Both the position numbers and the translations under genes were made by a program. 64,000 bases of DNA from Mycobacterium sp. URHD0025 (GTDB lineage: Bacteria > Actinomycetota > Actinomycetes > Mycobacteriales > Mycobacteriaceae), in contig NZ_AUEQ01000008.1 in NCBI RefSeq assembly GCF_000426065.1, positions 429,774 to 493,773 of the forward strand, read 5' to 3'. The notes under the pieces were generated by a model. That model made no database searches. It was not told the DNA's origin and was given only the letters and a program-made list of their open reading frames with translations. This document shows positions 1 to 8,119 of the stretch, one piece after another. The number at the start of each line of letters is the position of its first letter. The first letter of the stretch is position 1.

Positions 1-444
1 CAGCAATGGTCCAGGCCGGTCCCGGAGTTGTACGGCATCTACAAGGTCGACGGTTTCTCCGCCGAAGGCTACCGGCGTGACCCACTCCTGACCGATGAAT
101 TGCAGTGGCGCCGGGTGGTTTTCGACCGATCGTTCAGCATGGCCGATCCGGTGCGGCTGACCATTCAGCATATGGACGACTCGTTCGAGGAATATGGCGG
201 CAGCATCGACCCGAGTCGGCATTTCATCGATCTGAACCACTACGTCGAGGTAGGTACCTTCAAACAGACTCCCGTGCGGGTGCGCCTGACGTATTGGTGG
301 CCGGATCCGAACCGGCTGGTCATCGACGCCGACGACTATGCCGGGCACCGCATCCACGCCTGGTGTACCAAGGTGGATCCGAACTCGTTTCCGTTGGTGG
401 AGAGGGGGTTCAGTTGGGTCCGGGAGACCCCGTACAACAGATGA
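1..444 (+). CDS. Partial uncharacterised protein (3' end), possibly the soluble tail of a DoxX-like protein
   Basis: The reading frame is open from base 1, so the start lies outside the window and only about 147 C-terminal residues are seen. The part seen is soluble and rich in Trp, Tyr and Asp, with no membrane segment. The pattern of a GIYKVDGF-like stretch, WRRVVFD, and a closing VERGFSWVRETPYNR resembles soluble C-terminal domains I recall attached to DoxX-type membrane proteins in other bacteria. That resemblance is from memory only. The stop lies two bases from the end of convergent oppD. Function is unknown. Confidence 0.55.
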   Translation, partial: QQWSRPVPELYGIYKVDGFSAEGYRRDPLLTDELQWRRVVFDRSFSMADPVRLTIQHMDDSFEEYGGSIDPSRHFIDLNHYVEVGTFKQTPVRVRLTYWWPDPNRLVIDADDYAGHRIHAWCTKVDPNSFPLVERGFSWVRETPYNR

Positions 445-446
445 AT

Positions 447-2288
447 TCAGTCGACAGGCTTGGGTTGCGGAACCGCGGCCAACAACTTGCGGGTGTACTC
501 ATGCTGGGGGTTGGCGAACACCGCATCGCCGGAGCCCTGTTCGACGACTGCGCCCTTGTACATCACCGCGACATCGTGCGCCAGGTGCTTGACCACGGAC
601 AGGTCATGGGACACGAACAGATAGGCCAGGCCGAATTGGTCCTGCAGGTCCAGCAACAGGTTGATGATTCCGGCCTGGATGGAGACGTCCAGTGCGGAGA
701 CCGGTTCGTCGAGCGCGATGATCTTGGGCTGCAGGGCCAGGGCGCGGGCGATCCCGATGCGTTGTTTCTGACCGCCGGAGAATTCGGCCGGGTAGCGGCC
801 GGCGTCGGCGCGTCGCAGGCCCACCAACTCGAGTAGCTCGGCCACCCGTTCGTCGATCCGGGGTTTGTCGAAACCGTTGGCGGTCAACGGCTCAGCCAAC
901 ACGTCCGACACCGGCAGCCGGGGGTCCAGTGATGCCACCGGATCCTGGAACACCACTTGAAGGTCGGTACGCATGGCGCGGCGGGTTTTCCGGTTCAGGG
1001 TGGCCACATCCGAGCCGAGCACCTCGATCGAACCTGATTGCGGCGCAGACAGATTCAGTATCTGATGCAGGGTGGTCGACTTGCCCGATCCGGACTCGCC
1101 GACGATGCCGAGGGTGCGGCCGCTGCGCAGGTCGAAGCTGACGTCGTCGACAGCACGGACCTCACCGACCTGTCTGCGCAGCACCACCCCTTTGGTCAGC
1201 TTGTAGGTCTTGGACAGCTCCCGCACCCGCAGCACCACCTGGGGGTCGTCGTCGGGCGCACCATCGGTGGTGCTGGTGGTGCCGGGCACCTGATAGATCT
1301 CGGCGGCGCTGCGACCGGCGACCTGATCGGTGCGGATACAGGCGGCGTGGTGGTCCGGCGCCAACTCGATGAGTTCGGGTTCTGCGGCCTCACATTCATC
1401 GATGGCCAGTGGGCAGCGCGGGGCGAACGGGCATCCGTGCGGCGTCGCGGTGAGTGACGGCGGCGCACCGGGGATCGGCACCAGGCGGGCGCCCTGCGGG
1501 GCATCCAGGCGCGGCACCGAGCCGAGCAGCCCGACGGTGTACGGCATCCTGGCCTGCTCGTACAGCCGGGCCACCGGTGCATCCTCGACAGCCCGGCCGG
1601 CGTACATCACCAGCGCCCGGTCGGCGAATTCGGCCACCACACCCAGGTCGTGGGTGATGATCAGCACCCCGGCGCCGGTGACGTCGCGCGCGGTCTTGAG
1701 CACGTCGAGGATCTGGGCCTGCACCGTGACGTCCAGGGCTGTGGTGGGCTCATCGCAGATCAGCAGATCGGGATCATTGGCGATGGCGATGGCGATGACC
1801 ACCCGCTGGCGTTCGCCGCCGGACAACTCATGCGGGAAGGAACGGGCTCGTTGTGCCGGCTGCGCGATGCCGACCAGCTCGAGAAGTTCGGTGGCGCGGA
1901 GCCGCGCCGCGCGCCGGTCCAGATCGCGGTTGTGGACTCTCAGGGCTTCGGCGATCTGATCGCCCACCGTGTACACCGGGGTGAGTGCCGACATCGGGTC
2001 CTGGAACACCGTGCCGATGGTGTTGCCCCGGACTCGGGACATCTCCGCGTCCGATAAACCGACCAGTTCCTCTCCGCGCAGCCGCACCGATCCAGAGACC
2101 TCGGCGAATTCCGGCAACAGCCCGACCACCGCCATGGCACTGGCCGATTTCCCGGCTCCGGACTCACCGACGAGCGCCACCACCTCGCCGGCGTCGACGT
2201 GAAAGTTCAGGCCCCGCACCGCGTGGACCGCATCGGTATCGGTGGGGAAGTCCACCGTCAGATCGGATACTTCGAGAAGTCGGGTCAT
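447..2288 (-). CDS. oppD: Oligopeptide ABC transporter, dual ATP-binding protein OppD
   Basis: This cytoplasmic ATPase powers peptide import through OppB/OppC. The 613-residue chain carries two complete nucleotide-binding domains. The first has Walker [10 protein letters not shown] at about residues 41-49, signature LSGGERQR and Walker B LLICDEP. The second starts near residue 350, with Walker [10 protein letters not shown], signature FSGGQKQR and IIALDEP. Between them lies the Cys-containing oligopeptide-transporter C-terminal motif ([10 protein letters not shown]). The two-in-one layout and length match M. tuberculosis OppD (Rv1281c, about 612 aa). The ATG overlaps the oppC stop by 4 bp, so the operon is oppB-oppC-oppD. 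Unlike in M. tuberculosis, no oppA follows. Confidence 0.93.
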   Translation of the reverse strand: MTRLLEVSDLTVDFPTDTDAVHAVRGLNFHVDAGEVVALVGESGAGKSASAMAVVGLLPEFAEVSGSVRLRGEELVGLSDAEMSRVRGNTIGTVFQDPMSALTPVYTVGDQIAEALRVHNRDLDRRAARLRATELLELVGIAQPAQRARSFPHELSGGERQRVVIAIAIANDPDLLICDEPTTALDVTVQAQILDVLKTARDVTGAGVLIITHDLGVVAEFADRALVMYAGRAVEDAPVARLYEQARMPYTVGLLGSVPRLDAPQGARLVPIPGAPPSLTATPHGCPFAPRCPLAIDECEAAEPELIELAPDHHAACIRTDQVAGRSAAEIYQVPGTTSTTDGAPDDDPQVVLRVRELSKTYKLTKGVVLRRQVGEVRAVDDVSFDLRSGRTLGIVGESGSGKSTTLHQILNLSAPQSGSIEVLGSDVATLNRKTRRAMRTDLQVVFQDPVASLDPRLPVSDVLAEPLTANGFDKPRIDERVAELLELVGLRRADAGRYPAEFSGGQKQRIGIARALALQPKIIALDEPVSALDVSIQAGIINLLLDLQDQFGLAYLFVSHDLSVVKHLAHDVAVMYKGAVVEQGSGDAVFANPQHEYTRKLLAAVPQPKPVD

Positions 2289-3238
2289 CGGCGTGACCTC
2301 CGGCCAACAGACTTCCGGCGCCGCAGCCGGCGGCTGCCCGGGTCGAGTGCGTCGCGCAAGCCGTCACCGATCAGGTTGGCGCACAGGATGATCAGCACCA
2401 ACACCCCGGCGGGGAACAGGAAGACCCAGGGGAACGTGGTGGCGGATTTGGTGCCGTCGGCGATCAGCGTGCCCAGCGAGACATCGGGCGCCTGGATGCC
2501 GAATCCCAGGTAGCTCAACCCGGTTTCGGACAGGATCGCCACACCGACGTTGAGTGCGGTGTCGATGATCAGGATGGAGGCCACGTTGGGCAGGATGTGG
2601 CGCACGATGATGCGCCGGCTGCTGACACCCATATAGCGGGCAGCCAACACGAATTCGCGCTCCCGCAGGCTCAGGGTCATCCCGCGCACGATGCGCGAAC
2701 TGATCATCCAGCTGAACGCGGAGAGCAGCACGATCAGCCAGAACACCCGGTCGGACTGGCTCAACCGCGGTGTGACGATGGCGATCAGGATGAAGCTGGG
2801 GACCACCAGCAGCACGTCGACGATCCACATGAGGGTGCGATCGCGCCAGCCGCCGAAGTATCCGGCGACCGAACCGACCGTGGCGGCGATGACGGTCGAG
2901 ATGAACGCCACGCAGACACCGATCAACATGGATTTCTGCATGCCGCGCAGGGTTTGGGCGAAGATGTCCTGTCCCAGCGCGTTGGTGCCGAACCAGTGAT
3001 GGACCGACGGTGGTTCCTGCAGTGCGTAGTAGTCGAGGTCCGAGTAGCTGTAGGGCAGGACCGACGGTAGCGCGTAGCAGGCCACGAACATGATCACCAG
3101 CAGTGCCAGCGACACCACGGCGGGCCAGTTGCGCAGGAACCGGCGGAACACCAGGGTGCGCCGGGTGGCGAATTCCTCGGTGTGCAGACCTGAGCGGGCC
3201 GCGGTGGCGTCGGTGGTCGTATCGGAGGTCTGGCTCAT
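2285..3238 (-). CDS. oppC: Oligopeptide ABC transporter permease OppC
   Basis: This inner-membrane permease subunit (317 aa) pairs with OppB to form the peptide channel. It begins [16 protein letters not shown], followed by the OppC N-terminal segment ([14 protein letters not shown]) with the first membrane helix. The extracytoplasmic stretch ending [14 protein letters not shown] is typical of DppC/OppC. The cytoplasmic coupling EAA loop sits around [19 protein letters not shown]. The start is chosen at the ATG that overlaps the oppB stop (ATGA). The frame stays open upstream, but that extension is only antisense to oppB. The stop overlaps the oppD start by 4 bp, indicating translational coupling. 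Confidence 0.93.
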   Translation of the reverse strand: MSQTSDTTTDATAARSGLHTEEFATRRTLVFRRFLRNWPAVVSLALLVIMFVACYALPSVLPYSYSDLDYYALQEPPSVHHWFGTNALGQDIFAQTLRGMQKSMLIGVCVAFISTVIAATVGSVAGYFGGWRDRTLMWIVDVLLVVPSFILIAIVTPRLSQSDRVFWLIVLLSAFSWMISSRIVRGMTLSLREREFVLAARYMGVSSRRIIVRHILPNVASILIIDTALNVGVAILSETGLSYLGFGIQAPDVSLGTLIADGTKSATTFPWVFLFPAGVLVLIILCANLIGDGLRDALDPGSRRLRRRKSVGRRSRR

Positions 3239-4212
3239 GTGACTCGCACCCTGGGGTCGAGGAACGCATAGATGACGTCGGAGAGCAGGCCGGCAACGAG
3301 GATCACGGTGCCGGTGAACACCGTGATGGCCGCGATGATGTTGGTGTCCTGGGTGGCGATGCCCTGGACGACCCATTCGCCCATGCCGTGCCAGCCGAAG
3401 ATCTTCTCGACGAACACGGAGCCCGTGACCAATCCGGCGACGCCATAGGCGAACAGGGTGGCCATCGGGATGAGCGCGGTGCGCAGCCCGTGCTTGAACA
3501 GGGCTTGGCGCCGGGTCAGTCCCTTGGCTCGCGCGGTGCGGATGAAGTCCTGGCCGAGCACGTCGAGCATCGCGTTGCGCTGGTACCGGCTGTAGCCGGC
3601 GATGGCCATCAGGGCCAGCGTGAACGTCGGCAACACGAGGTGCTGCAGGCGGTCGACGAACTGGTCCCAGGCGCCGCCGACGGGCACCGGCGCCGTTTCG
3701 CCGGTGTACTCGAAGATCTGCACGCCCAGCATCGAGTTCACGTTGAGCGCCGCCAGGATCAGCATGTTGGCGATCACGAACGACGGCGTACTGATCACCA
3801 GCAGCGACAGCACGGTGATGACGCGATCTGACAGCCGGTACTGACGGATCGCGCCCCAGGCCCCGACCACCACGCCGATCACGGCGCCGGAGATCGCGCC
3901 GACGACCAGGAGCCGCAGCGTCACCCCGATGCGCCGCCACAATTCGTCGGATACCGGCTGCCCGGTCACCGTCGTGCCGAAATCGCCGCGGACCGCGCCG
4001 GCAGCCCAGTCGACGTACCGCAGCGGGATGGGCTTGTCGAGGCCGAGTTCGGCGCTCTTGGCGTCGATCGCTGACTGCGGTGGCCGCGGGTTGCGCTGTT
4101 CCAGGCTGTCGAGGGGTTTGAAGTTCAGCGAGGTCAGGGTGAAGGTGAGAAACGATGCCAGGGCCAGCAACACGATGTAGTTGAGCAGCCGGCGCGCCAG
4201 AAAGCGCGTCAT
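3235..4212 (-). CDS. oppB: Oligopeptide ABC transporter permease OppB
   Basis: This membrane permease of the BPD type (325 aa from the chosen start) is the first gene of the oppBCD operon. It opens MTRFLARRLLNYIVLL with the first helix, followed by the long periplasmic loop typical of DppB/OppB (LGLDKPIPLRYVDW). The coupling loop RTARAKGLTRRQALFKHGLRTALIP is the conserved EAA region. The length equals M. tuberculosis OppB (Rv1283c, 325 aa). A GTG 18 nt upstream (4230) is an alternative start; the ATG at 4212 is preferred because it directly precedes the canonical N-terminus and follows GGGAAG. Confidence 0.92.
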   Translation of the reverse strand: MTRFLARRLLNYIVLLALASFLTFTLTSLNFKPLDSLEQRNPRPPQSAIDAKSAELGLDKPIPLRYVDWAAGAVRGDFGTTVTGQPVSDELWRRIGVTLRLLVVGAISGAVIGVVVGAWGAIRQYRLSDRVITVLSLLVISTPSFVIANMLILAALNVNSMLGVQIFEYTGETAPVPVGGAWDQFVDRLQHLVLPTFTLALMAIAGYSRYQRNAMLDVLGQDFIRTARAKGLTRRQALFKHGLRTALIPMATLFAYGVAGLVTGSVFVEKIFGWHGMGEWVVQGIATQDTNIIAAITVFTGTVILVAGLLSDVIYAFLDPRVRVT

Positions 4213-4330
4213 TCGGTTCTTCCCGCCCACGGCTGCATGCCAGACAGGGTAAATCAGTCGCCCGCACTCGGTGGGTAACTGTCAGTCGAGCCACAGCGTC
4301 GATGTAGAAATCAGGGGTTCACTGAAATAC

Positions 4331-4588
4331 ATGAAGCTCAGCGGACTCAAGAATGTGAAAGTGCTCGCTGCGGTGGCCGGTGGTGCGGCAGTGGTGGGGC
4401 TCGGCGTGTTCGGCGCTGTGTCGGACGGGCAGGTGGGTACCGGTTCCGGGGCACTGGCCGCCGGTTCGCACATGAACCTCGGCCAGACCAGTACCGAGAC
4501 GACGCCGCCGACCGCGCCGGCGGTATCCATGGCGGTGCCCTCGATGAGGGGCAACACGCCGCCGTCCGGGTTCGCCACCACGCACTGA
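4331..4588 (+). CDS. Small exported protein, tandem family member 1
   Basis: An 85-residue protein with a basic N-terminus and one hydrophobic helix (about residues 12-30, VLAAVAGGAAVVGLGVFGAV), then a short Thr/Pro-rich extracytoplasmic tail. The tail contains TETTPPTAP and ends PPSGFATTH. The same architecture and tail recur in the next two genes, so this is a local paralogous family. It starts the accessory locus that leads into tcrXY and is divergent from oppB. The ribosome-binding site is weak; a GTG at 4361 is an alternative start. No catalytic motif is visible and function is unknown. Mycobacteria encode many small secreted proteins with TTPPTAPxTS-like tails (family memory, not searched). 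Confidence 0.65.
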   Translation: MKLSGLKNVKVLAAVAGGAAVVGLGVFGAVSDGQVGTGSGALAAGSHMNLGQTSTETTPPTAPAVSMAVPSMRGNTPPSGFATTH

Positions 4589-4662
4589 TCGCCGGAGCAG
4601 GCACCGGGCGCTTGTTTCACCTCCGGCCGCAAGGGTTATACGACGCGGCGGGAGGCGAACAT

Positions 4663-4923
4663 ATGCGTAACGCGAAGGAAAACAATCAAAGAAATCTCAA
4701 ATGGATCACGGCCGGCGTCGGCGTGATCGGCGGGTTAGCCACGGCGGTGCTCGGGGTCGGGATGGGCGGTGGCCTCGCCGGCGCCGAGCAGCGGGTCGAA
4801 CCGCCGGCCATCACCACTGGACAGACCGTCACTACGACGACTCCGCCGACGGCTCCCGAGACGTCAGAGGCGTCACCGACCGTCTCGGCGACGACGCCAT
4901 CGGGGTTTGCCACGCCACACTGA
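4663..4923 (+). CDS. Small exported protein, tandem family member 2
   Basis: An 86-residue paralogue of the preceding gene. It has a charged N-terminus (MRNAKENNQRNLKW), one hydrophobic segment at about residues 16-38 and a Thr/Pro tail with TTTTPPTAPETSEASP, ending TPSGFATPH. The tail closely matches member 1. A strong GGAGG at 4651 lies 7 nt before the ATG and fixes the start. It is probably a membrane-anchored or cleaved secreted peptide. There are no cysteines or enzymatic motifs. Function is unknown; position ahead of a two-component system suggests an envelope role (inference). Confidence 0.7.
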   Translation: MRNAKENNQRNLKWITAGVGVIGGLATAVLGVGMGGGLAGAEQRVEPPAITTGQTVTTTTPPTAPETSEASPTVSATTPSGFATPH

Positions 4924-4998
4924 TCGGGCCTGATCCGACCAGTCGGCGCGCCATGCGCCCGGTTTCGCGGGCGGTGGATTCCCGGTAGGGAGGTCGAT

Positions 4999-5235
4999 GT
5001 GACAGGAGACGAACGCAACAAGCGGACCAACTATGCGATGGCCGGTGTGGGAGCGATCGCACTGGCAACCATGGGCGCCATCGGGACGATGATGGCCCAG
5101 GCGCCGACCAGTGCGGCGGTGCCGGCGGTCACCGTGGGTGAAACCGTAACCAAGACAACGGCTCCCAGTGAGTTGGAGACGTCGTTTGCGAAGCCGACGG
5201 TCAAGGTGGAACTGCCCGACGGGTACGGCAACTAG
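4999..5235 (+). CDS. Small exported protein, tandem family member 3
   Basis: A 78-residue protein of the same build as the two genes before it: charged N-terminus (GDERNKRTN), one hydrophobic helix at about residues 12-33, then a tail with VTVGETVTKTTAPSELETS and the end LPDGYGN. The tail is more diverged, but its GETVTKTTAP aligns with GQTVTTTTPP of member 2, and PDGYGN with PSGFATPH. GTG start, preceded by GGGAGG at 4988-4993. Its TAG stop interlocks with the stop of the convergent DUF5666-like gene (shared CTAG). Function unknown. Confidence 0.68.
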   Translation: MTGDERNKRTNYAMAGVGAIALATMGAIGTMMAQAPTSAAVPAVTVGETVTKTTAPSELETSFAKPTVKVELPDGYGN

Positions 5236-5651
5236 GGCGACGGCGGGCGGCTGTCCGGCGCTTCTCCCATGCTGGTGACGGTCGGCTTGCCGGCTGTGGC
5301 GGGCTCGTTGCGGGTCGCGCGCACCATGACCCGGTCATCGACCCCGAATGGGGTTTTGGCGGCCGCCGGCACGGTGTAGCTCTGGGTGAAGCCGTCGTTG
5401 CTGCGGACTGTGACCGAGGTCGCGGTGAGTTCGGTGATCGTGCCGGTCTGCGTCAGCGCCGTGGTGTAACCGCCGTCGCCGTCAGCCAGCACCGCCTCGC
5501 TGTGCACGGTCGCCGAGTCGGCCCGGTCTCGCGGCGGTGGTCCAGGAAAGCCCGGGCTGTGGCTGTCGGTGGCGGCGTAGATCGCCGTGCCGCCGAGTCC
5601 GGCGATAGCCACGGCGATGCCCACCGCGGCGGCCGTGTGTCGGATGCTCAT
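5232..5651 (-). CDS. Exported DUF5666-like protein
   Basis: A 139-residue protein with a signal peptide (MSIRHTAAAVGIAVAIAGLGGTAIYAA), a short Pro-rich linker (GFPGPPPRDR) and one beta-rich domain. The GTITELTATSVTVRSNDG pattern is typical of DUF5666, an OB-like fold found in secreted bacterial proteins. The start follows GGAG. It is transcribed divergently from tcrX, so the 5652-5816 interval may serve both. In other bacteria such domains sit beside two-component systems and may act as their extracytoplasmic partners; for this gene that is inference. There is no lipobox, so it is probably free in the periplasm or secreted. Confidence 0.68.
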   Translation of the reverse strand: MSIRHTAAAVGIAVAIAGLGGTAIYAATDSHSPGFPGPPPRDRADSATVHSEAVLADGDGGYTTALTQTGTITELTATSVTVRSNDGFTQSYTVPAAAKTPFGVDDRVMVRATRNEPATAGKPTVTSMGEAPDSRPPSP

Positions 5652-5816
5652 GTGCTCCACGGTGCCGGTGTTGCCTATGAGCCGGCTGTGCGCGGACTCT
5701 GCGCGCTTCACAGCCTGCACATAGAAAGCGCACAGTGTGGGCCTATGGGGCCGACGAATAATGATCAGGTGAGCACGACGACCAATGGCACCGATTCCGA
5801 GTCAGGGCGCGCCGTC

Positions 5817-6521
5817 ATGCGCCGCGCCGACGGCAACCCGATCCGGGTGCTGGTGGTCGACGACGAGCCGGTGCTGGCCGAACTGGTGTCGATGGCGCTG
5901 CGTTACGAGGGCTGGGACATCGCGACGGCCGGGGACGGCGCGAGCGCGCTTGCCGCGGCCCGGGAGAACCCGCCAGATGTGGTCGTGCTCGACGTGATGC
6001 TCCCCGACATGAGCGGTCTGGACGTCCTGCGGAAACTGCGCGAGCAGATTCCCGGCCTGCCGCTGCTGCTGCTGACCGCCAAGGACTCGGTGGAGGATCG
6101 CATCGCCGGGCTGACCGCAGGCGGCGACGACTACGTGACCAAGCCGTTCAGCCTGGAGGAAGTGGTGCTGCGGTTGCGGGCGCTGCTGCGGCGCACCGGG
6201 GTGACCAGTGAAGACGGTGGCGCCAAGATCGTCGTGGGCGATCTGGTGCTCGACGAGGACAGCCACGAGGTGACCCGCGGTGGGGAACCGATCACGCTGA
6301 CCGCCACCGAATTCGAACTCCTGCGGTTCATGATGCGCAATGCCAAGCGGGTGTTGAGCAAGGCGCAGATCCTGGATCGGGTTTGGAGTTACGACTTCGG
6401 TGGACGGTCCAACATCGTCGAACTGTATGTGTCGTACCTGCGCAAGAAGATCGACAGCGGCCGCGAACCGATGATTCACACCTTGCGCGGTGCGGGTTAC
6501 GTTCTCCGGCCGGCGCGTTGA
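5817..6521 (+). CDS. tcrX: Two-component response regulator TcrX (OmpR/PhoB family)
   Basis: DNA-binding response regulator, 234 aa from this start. The receiver domain (residues 9-120) has the acidic pair Asp15/Asp16, phospho-acceptor Asp59 in VVLDVMLPD, and the TAKD lysine. The C-terminal winged helix (about 135-232) contains TATEFELLRFMMRN, RVWSYDFGGRSNIVELYVSYLRKKI in part and a closing RGAGYVLRPAR. MRRADGNPIRVLVVDDEP agrees closely with M. tuberculosis TcrX (Rv3765c, 234 aa), which guided the start choice. In-frame starts at 5769 (GTG) and 5745 (ATG) are alternatives. It overlaps or abuts tcrY and probably controls the downstream glycosyltransferases. Confidence 0.88.
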   Translation: MRRADGNPIRVLVVDDEPVLAELVSMALRYEGWDIATAGDGASALAAARENPPDVVVLDVMLPDMSGLDVLRKLREQIPGLPLLLLTAKDSVEDRIAGLTAGGDDYVTKPFSLEEVVLRLRALLRRTGVTSEDGGAKIVVGDLVLDEDSHEVTRGGEPITLTATEFELLRFMMRNAKRVLSKAQILDRVWSYDFGGRSNIVELYVSYLRKKIDSGREPMIHTLRGAGYVLRPAR

Positions 6522-6522
6522 G

Positions 6523-8097
6523 GTGACGACGGGGACCGCGAGCGCCACCCGATGGTGGTCACCGCGGACGTGGTCGTTGCGGGCCCGGCTTGTCATCACC
6601 CAGGTGGCTCTGCTGGCGGTGGTGTGCGCGAGCATCGGGGTGGCGACAGAGTTTGCGCTGCAACGGTTTCTGATGAACCAGCTCGACGATCAGCTCATCG
6701 AGGCCGGGCGGCGCTCGGCCGCGATCTTCGAATTACCACCCCCGCCACCGGGATTCCCACCGCCGCCGGGTACCCGCGGTCACCATCGCATCCCGTTCGA
6801 CCCCGAGGAAGGCCCCGGTCCCGGGTTCCTCAACGCCCCCGGACAGGCCGCCCGCATGGTCGGCGCGGTGGTGTCACCGAACCGTCCCGTGGACGCCGGG
6901 GTGATCACTGCGGAAGGCGAGCGGGTCGAGGTGACTGCGGCAGCGGCTGAACAGCTTTCGCAGATCCCGGCAACCCGCGTGCCTGAGACGGTCGACCTCG
7001 ACGGCTTGGGCCGCTACCGGCTGATCGGTCTGCACCCGCGCCACGGCGGACCGCAGACCATCGTGACCGGGCTGCCGACCGCCATCGTCGACGACACGTT
7101 GCTATGGGTGCTCGGAATGTTCTGTGTGTTGGCGCTCATCGCGTTGATTGCCGCGACAGTCGCCGGAATCCTGATCATCCGGCACCAACTCGCCCCGCTG
7201 TCCCGAGTCTCGGCTGCGGCGCGCAGGGTGGCCGATCTCGAGCTCGACCGTGGTGAAGTGCAGTTGCCCACGCCGATCGTCCCTGTCGACCCGGCCGGCG
7301 CCCACACCGAGGTCGGACAGCTCGGCACCTCGCTGAACCGGATGCTCGATCGCATCGCGAGTGCCCTGTCGGCCCGGCACGCCAGTGAGACCCGGGTGCG
7401 CCAGTTCGTCGCCGACGCCAGCCACGAGTTGCGGACGCCGCTCGCGGCCATCCGCGGCTATACCGAACTGGCCCAGCGCAAGCGTGCCGAACTGCCCGGC
7501 GACGTGGCTCACGCGATGAACCGGGTGGAGTCCGAGACGACACGGATGACACAACTGGTCGAAGACATGCTGTTGCTGGCCCGCCTCGACGCCGGGCGGC
7601 CGTTGGAACGCGACAGCGTCGATCTCTCCCGGCTCGTGGTCGACACGGTCAGCGATGCACACATCGCGGGTCCCGACCACCAGTGGTCACTTGACCTGCC
7701 CGAGGATCCGGTGGTGATCGAGGGCGACGAGGCCAGGCTTCACCAGGTGCTGGCGAATCTGCTGGCCAACGCCCGTACCCACACCCCGGCGGGCACCTCG
7801 GTGACGGTGTCGCTGCAACCTGATCCGGATGCGGTGCTGATCACCGTCGCCGACGATGGCCCGGGGATATCGCCGGGCCTGCTGCCGGACGTGTTCGAAC
7901 GGTTTGCCCGCGGCGATTCGTCGCGTTCGCGGCGCGAGGGCAGTACCGGGCTGGGCCTGGCGATCGTCGCCGCGGTGGTCAAGGCCCATGGCGGCACCAT
8001 CAAAGTGGACAGCAGCCGGGGTTCGACCGAGTTCGTGGTGCGCCTGCCGGGGTCGAGCTCACAGGGCACACACAGGACGGACCAATCCGGCACCTAG
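6523..8097 (+). CDS. tcrY: Two-component sensor histidine kinase TcrY
   Basis: Membrane histidine kinase (524 aa from GTG 6523; GTG 6490, overlapping tcrX by 32 nt, is an alternative). Domains: helix 1 (about 25-45); an extracytoplasmic region with a proline run and HH pair (near residues 70-95); helix 2 (about 195-220); a HAMP-like linker; HisKA with SHELRTPLAAIRGY (phospho-acceptor His301); and HATPase with LLANARTHTP (N box), VADDGPGIS (G1), FERFARGD (F) and GSTGLGLAIV (G2). It autophosphorylates and passes phosphate to TcrX. The proline-rich sensor loop is unusual and may bind a ligand or partner protein. Confidence 0.87.
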   Translation: MTTGTASATRWWSPRTWSLRARLVITQVALLAVVCASIGVATEFALQRFLMNQLDDQLIEAGRRSAAIFELPPPPPGFPPPPGTRGHHRIPFDPEEGPGPGFLNAPGQAARMVGAVVSPNRPVDAGVITAEGERVEVTAAAAEQLSQIPATRVPETVDLDGLGRYRLIGLHPRHGGPQTIVTGLPTAIVDDTLLWVLGMFCVLALIALIAATVAGILIIRHQLAPLSRVSAAARRVADLELDRGEVQLPTPIVPVDPAGAHTEVGQLGTSLNRMLDRIASALSARHASETRVRQFVADASHELRTPLAAIRGYTELAQRKRAELPGDVAHAMNRVESETTRMTQLVEDMLLLARLDAGRPLERDSVDLSRLVVDTVSDAHIAGPDHQWSLDLPEDPVVIEGDEARLHQVLANLLANARTHTPAGTSVTVSLQPDPDAVLITVADDGPGISPGLLPDVFERFARGDSSRSRREGSTGLGLAIVAAVVKAHGGTIKVDSSRGSTEFVVRLPGSSSQGTHRTDQSGT

Positions 8098-8119
8098 CGG
8101 ACACGGCAAACATGGGGTG

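Noticed and set aside
2285..4294. A continuous 669-codon minus-strand frame that looks like a fused permease
   Set aside because: Only the part from 3238 down is OppC. The upstream half is an out-of-frame reading of oppB with Arg/Pro-rich shadow composition.
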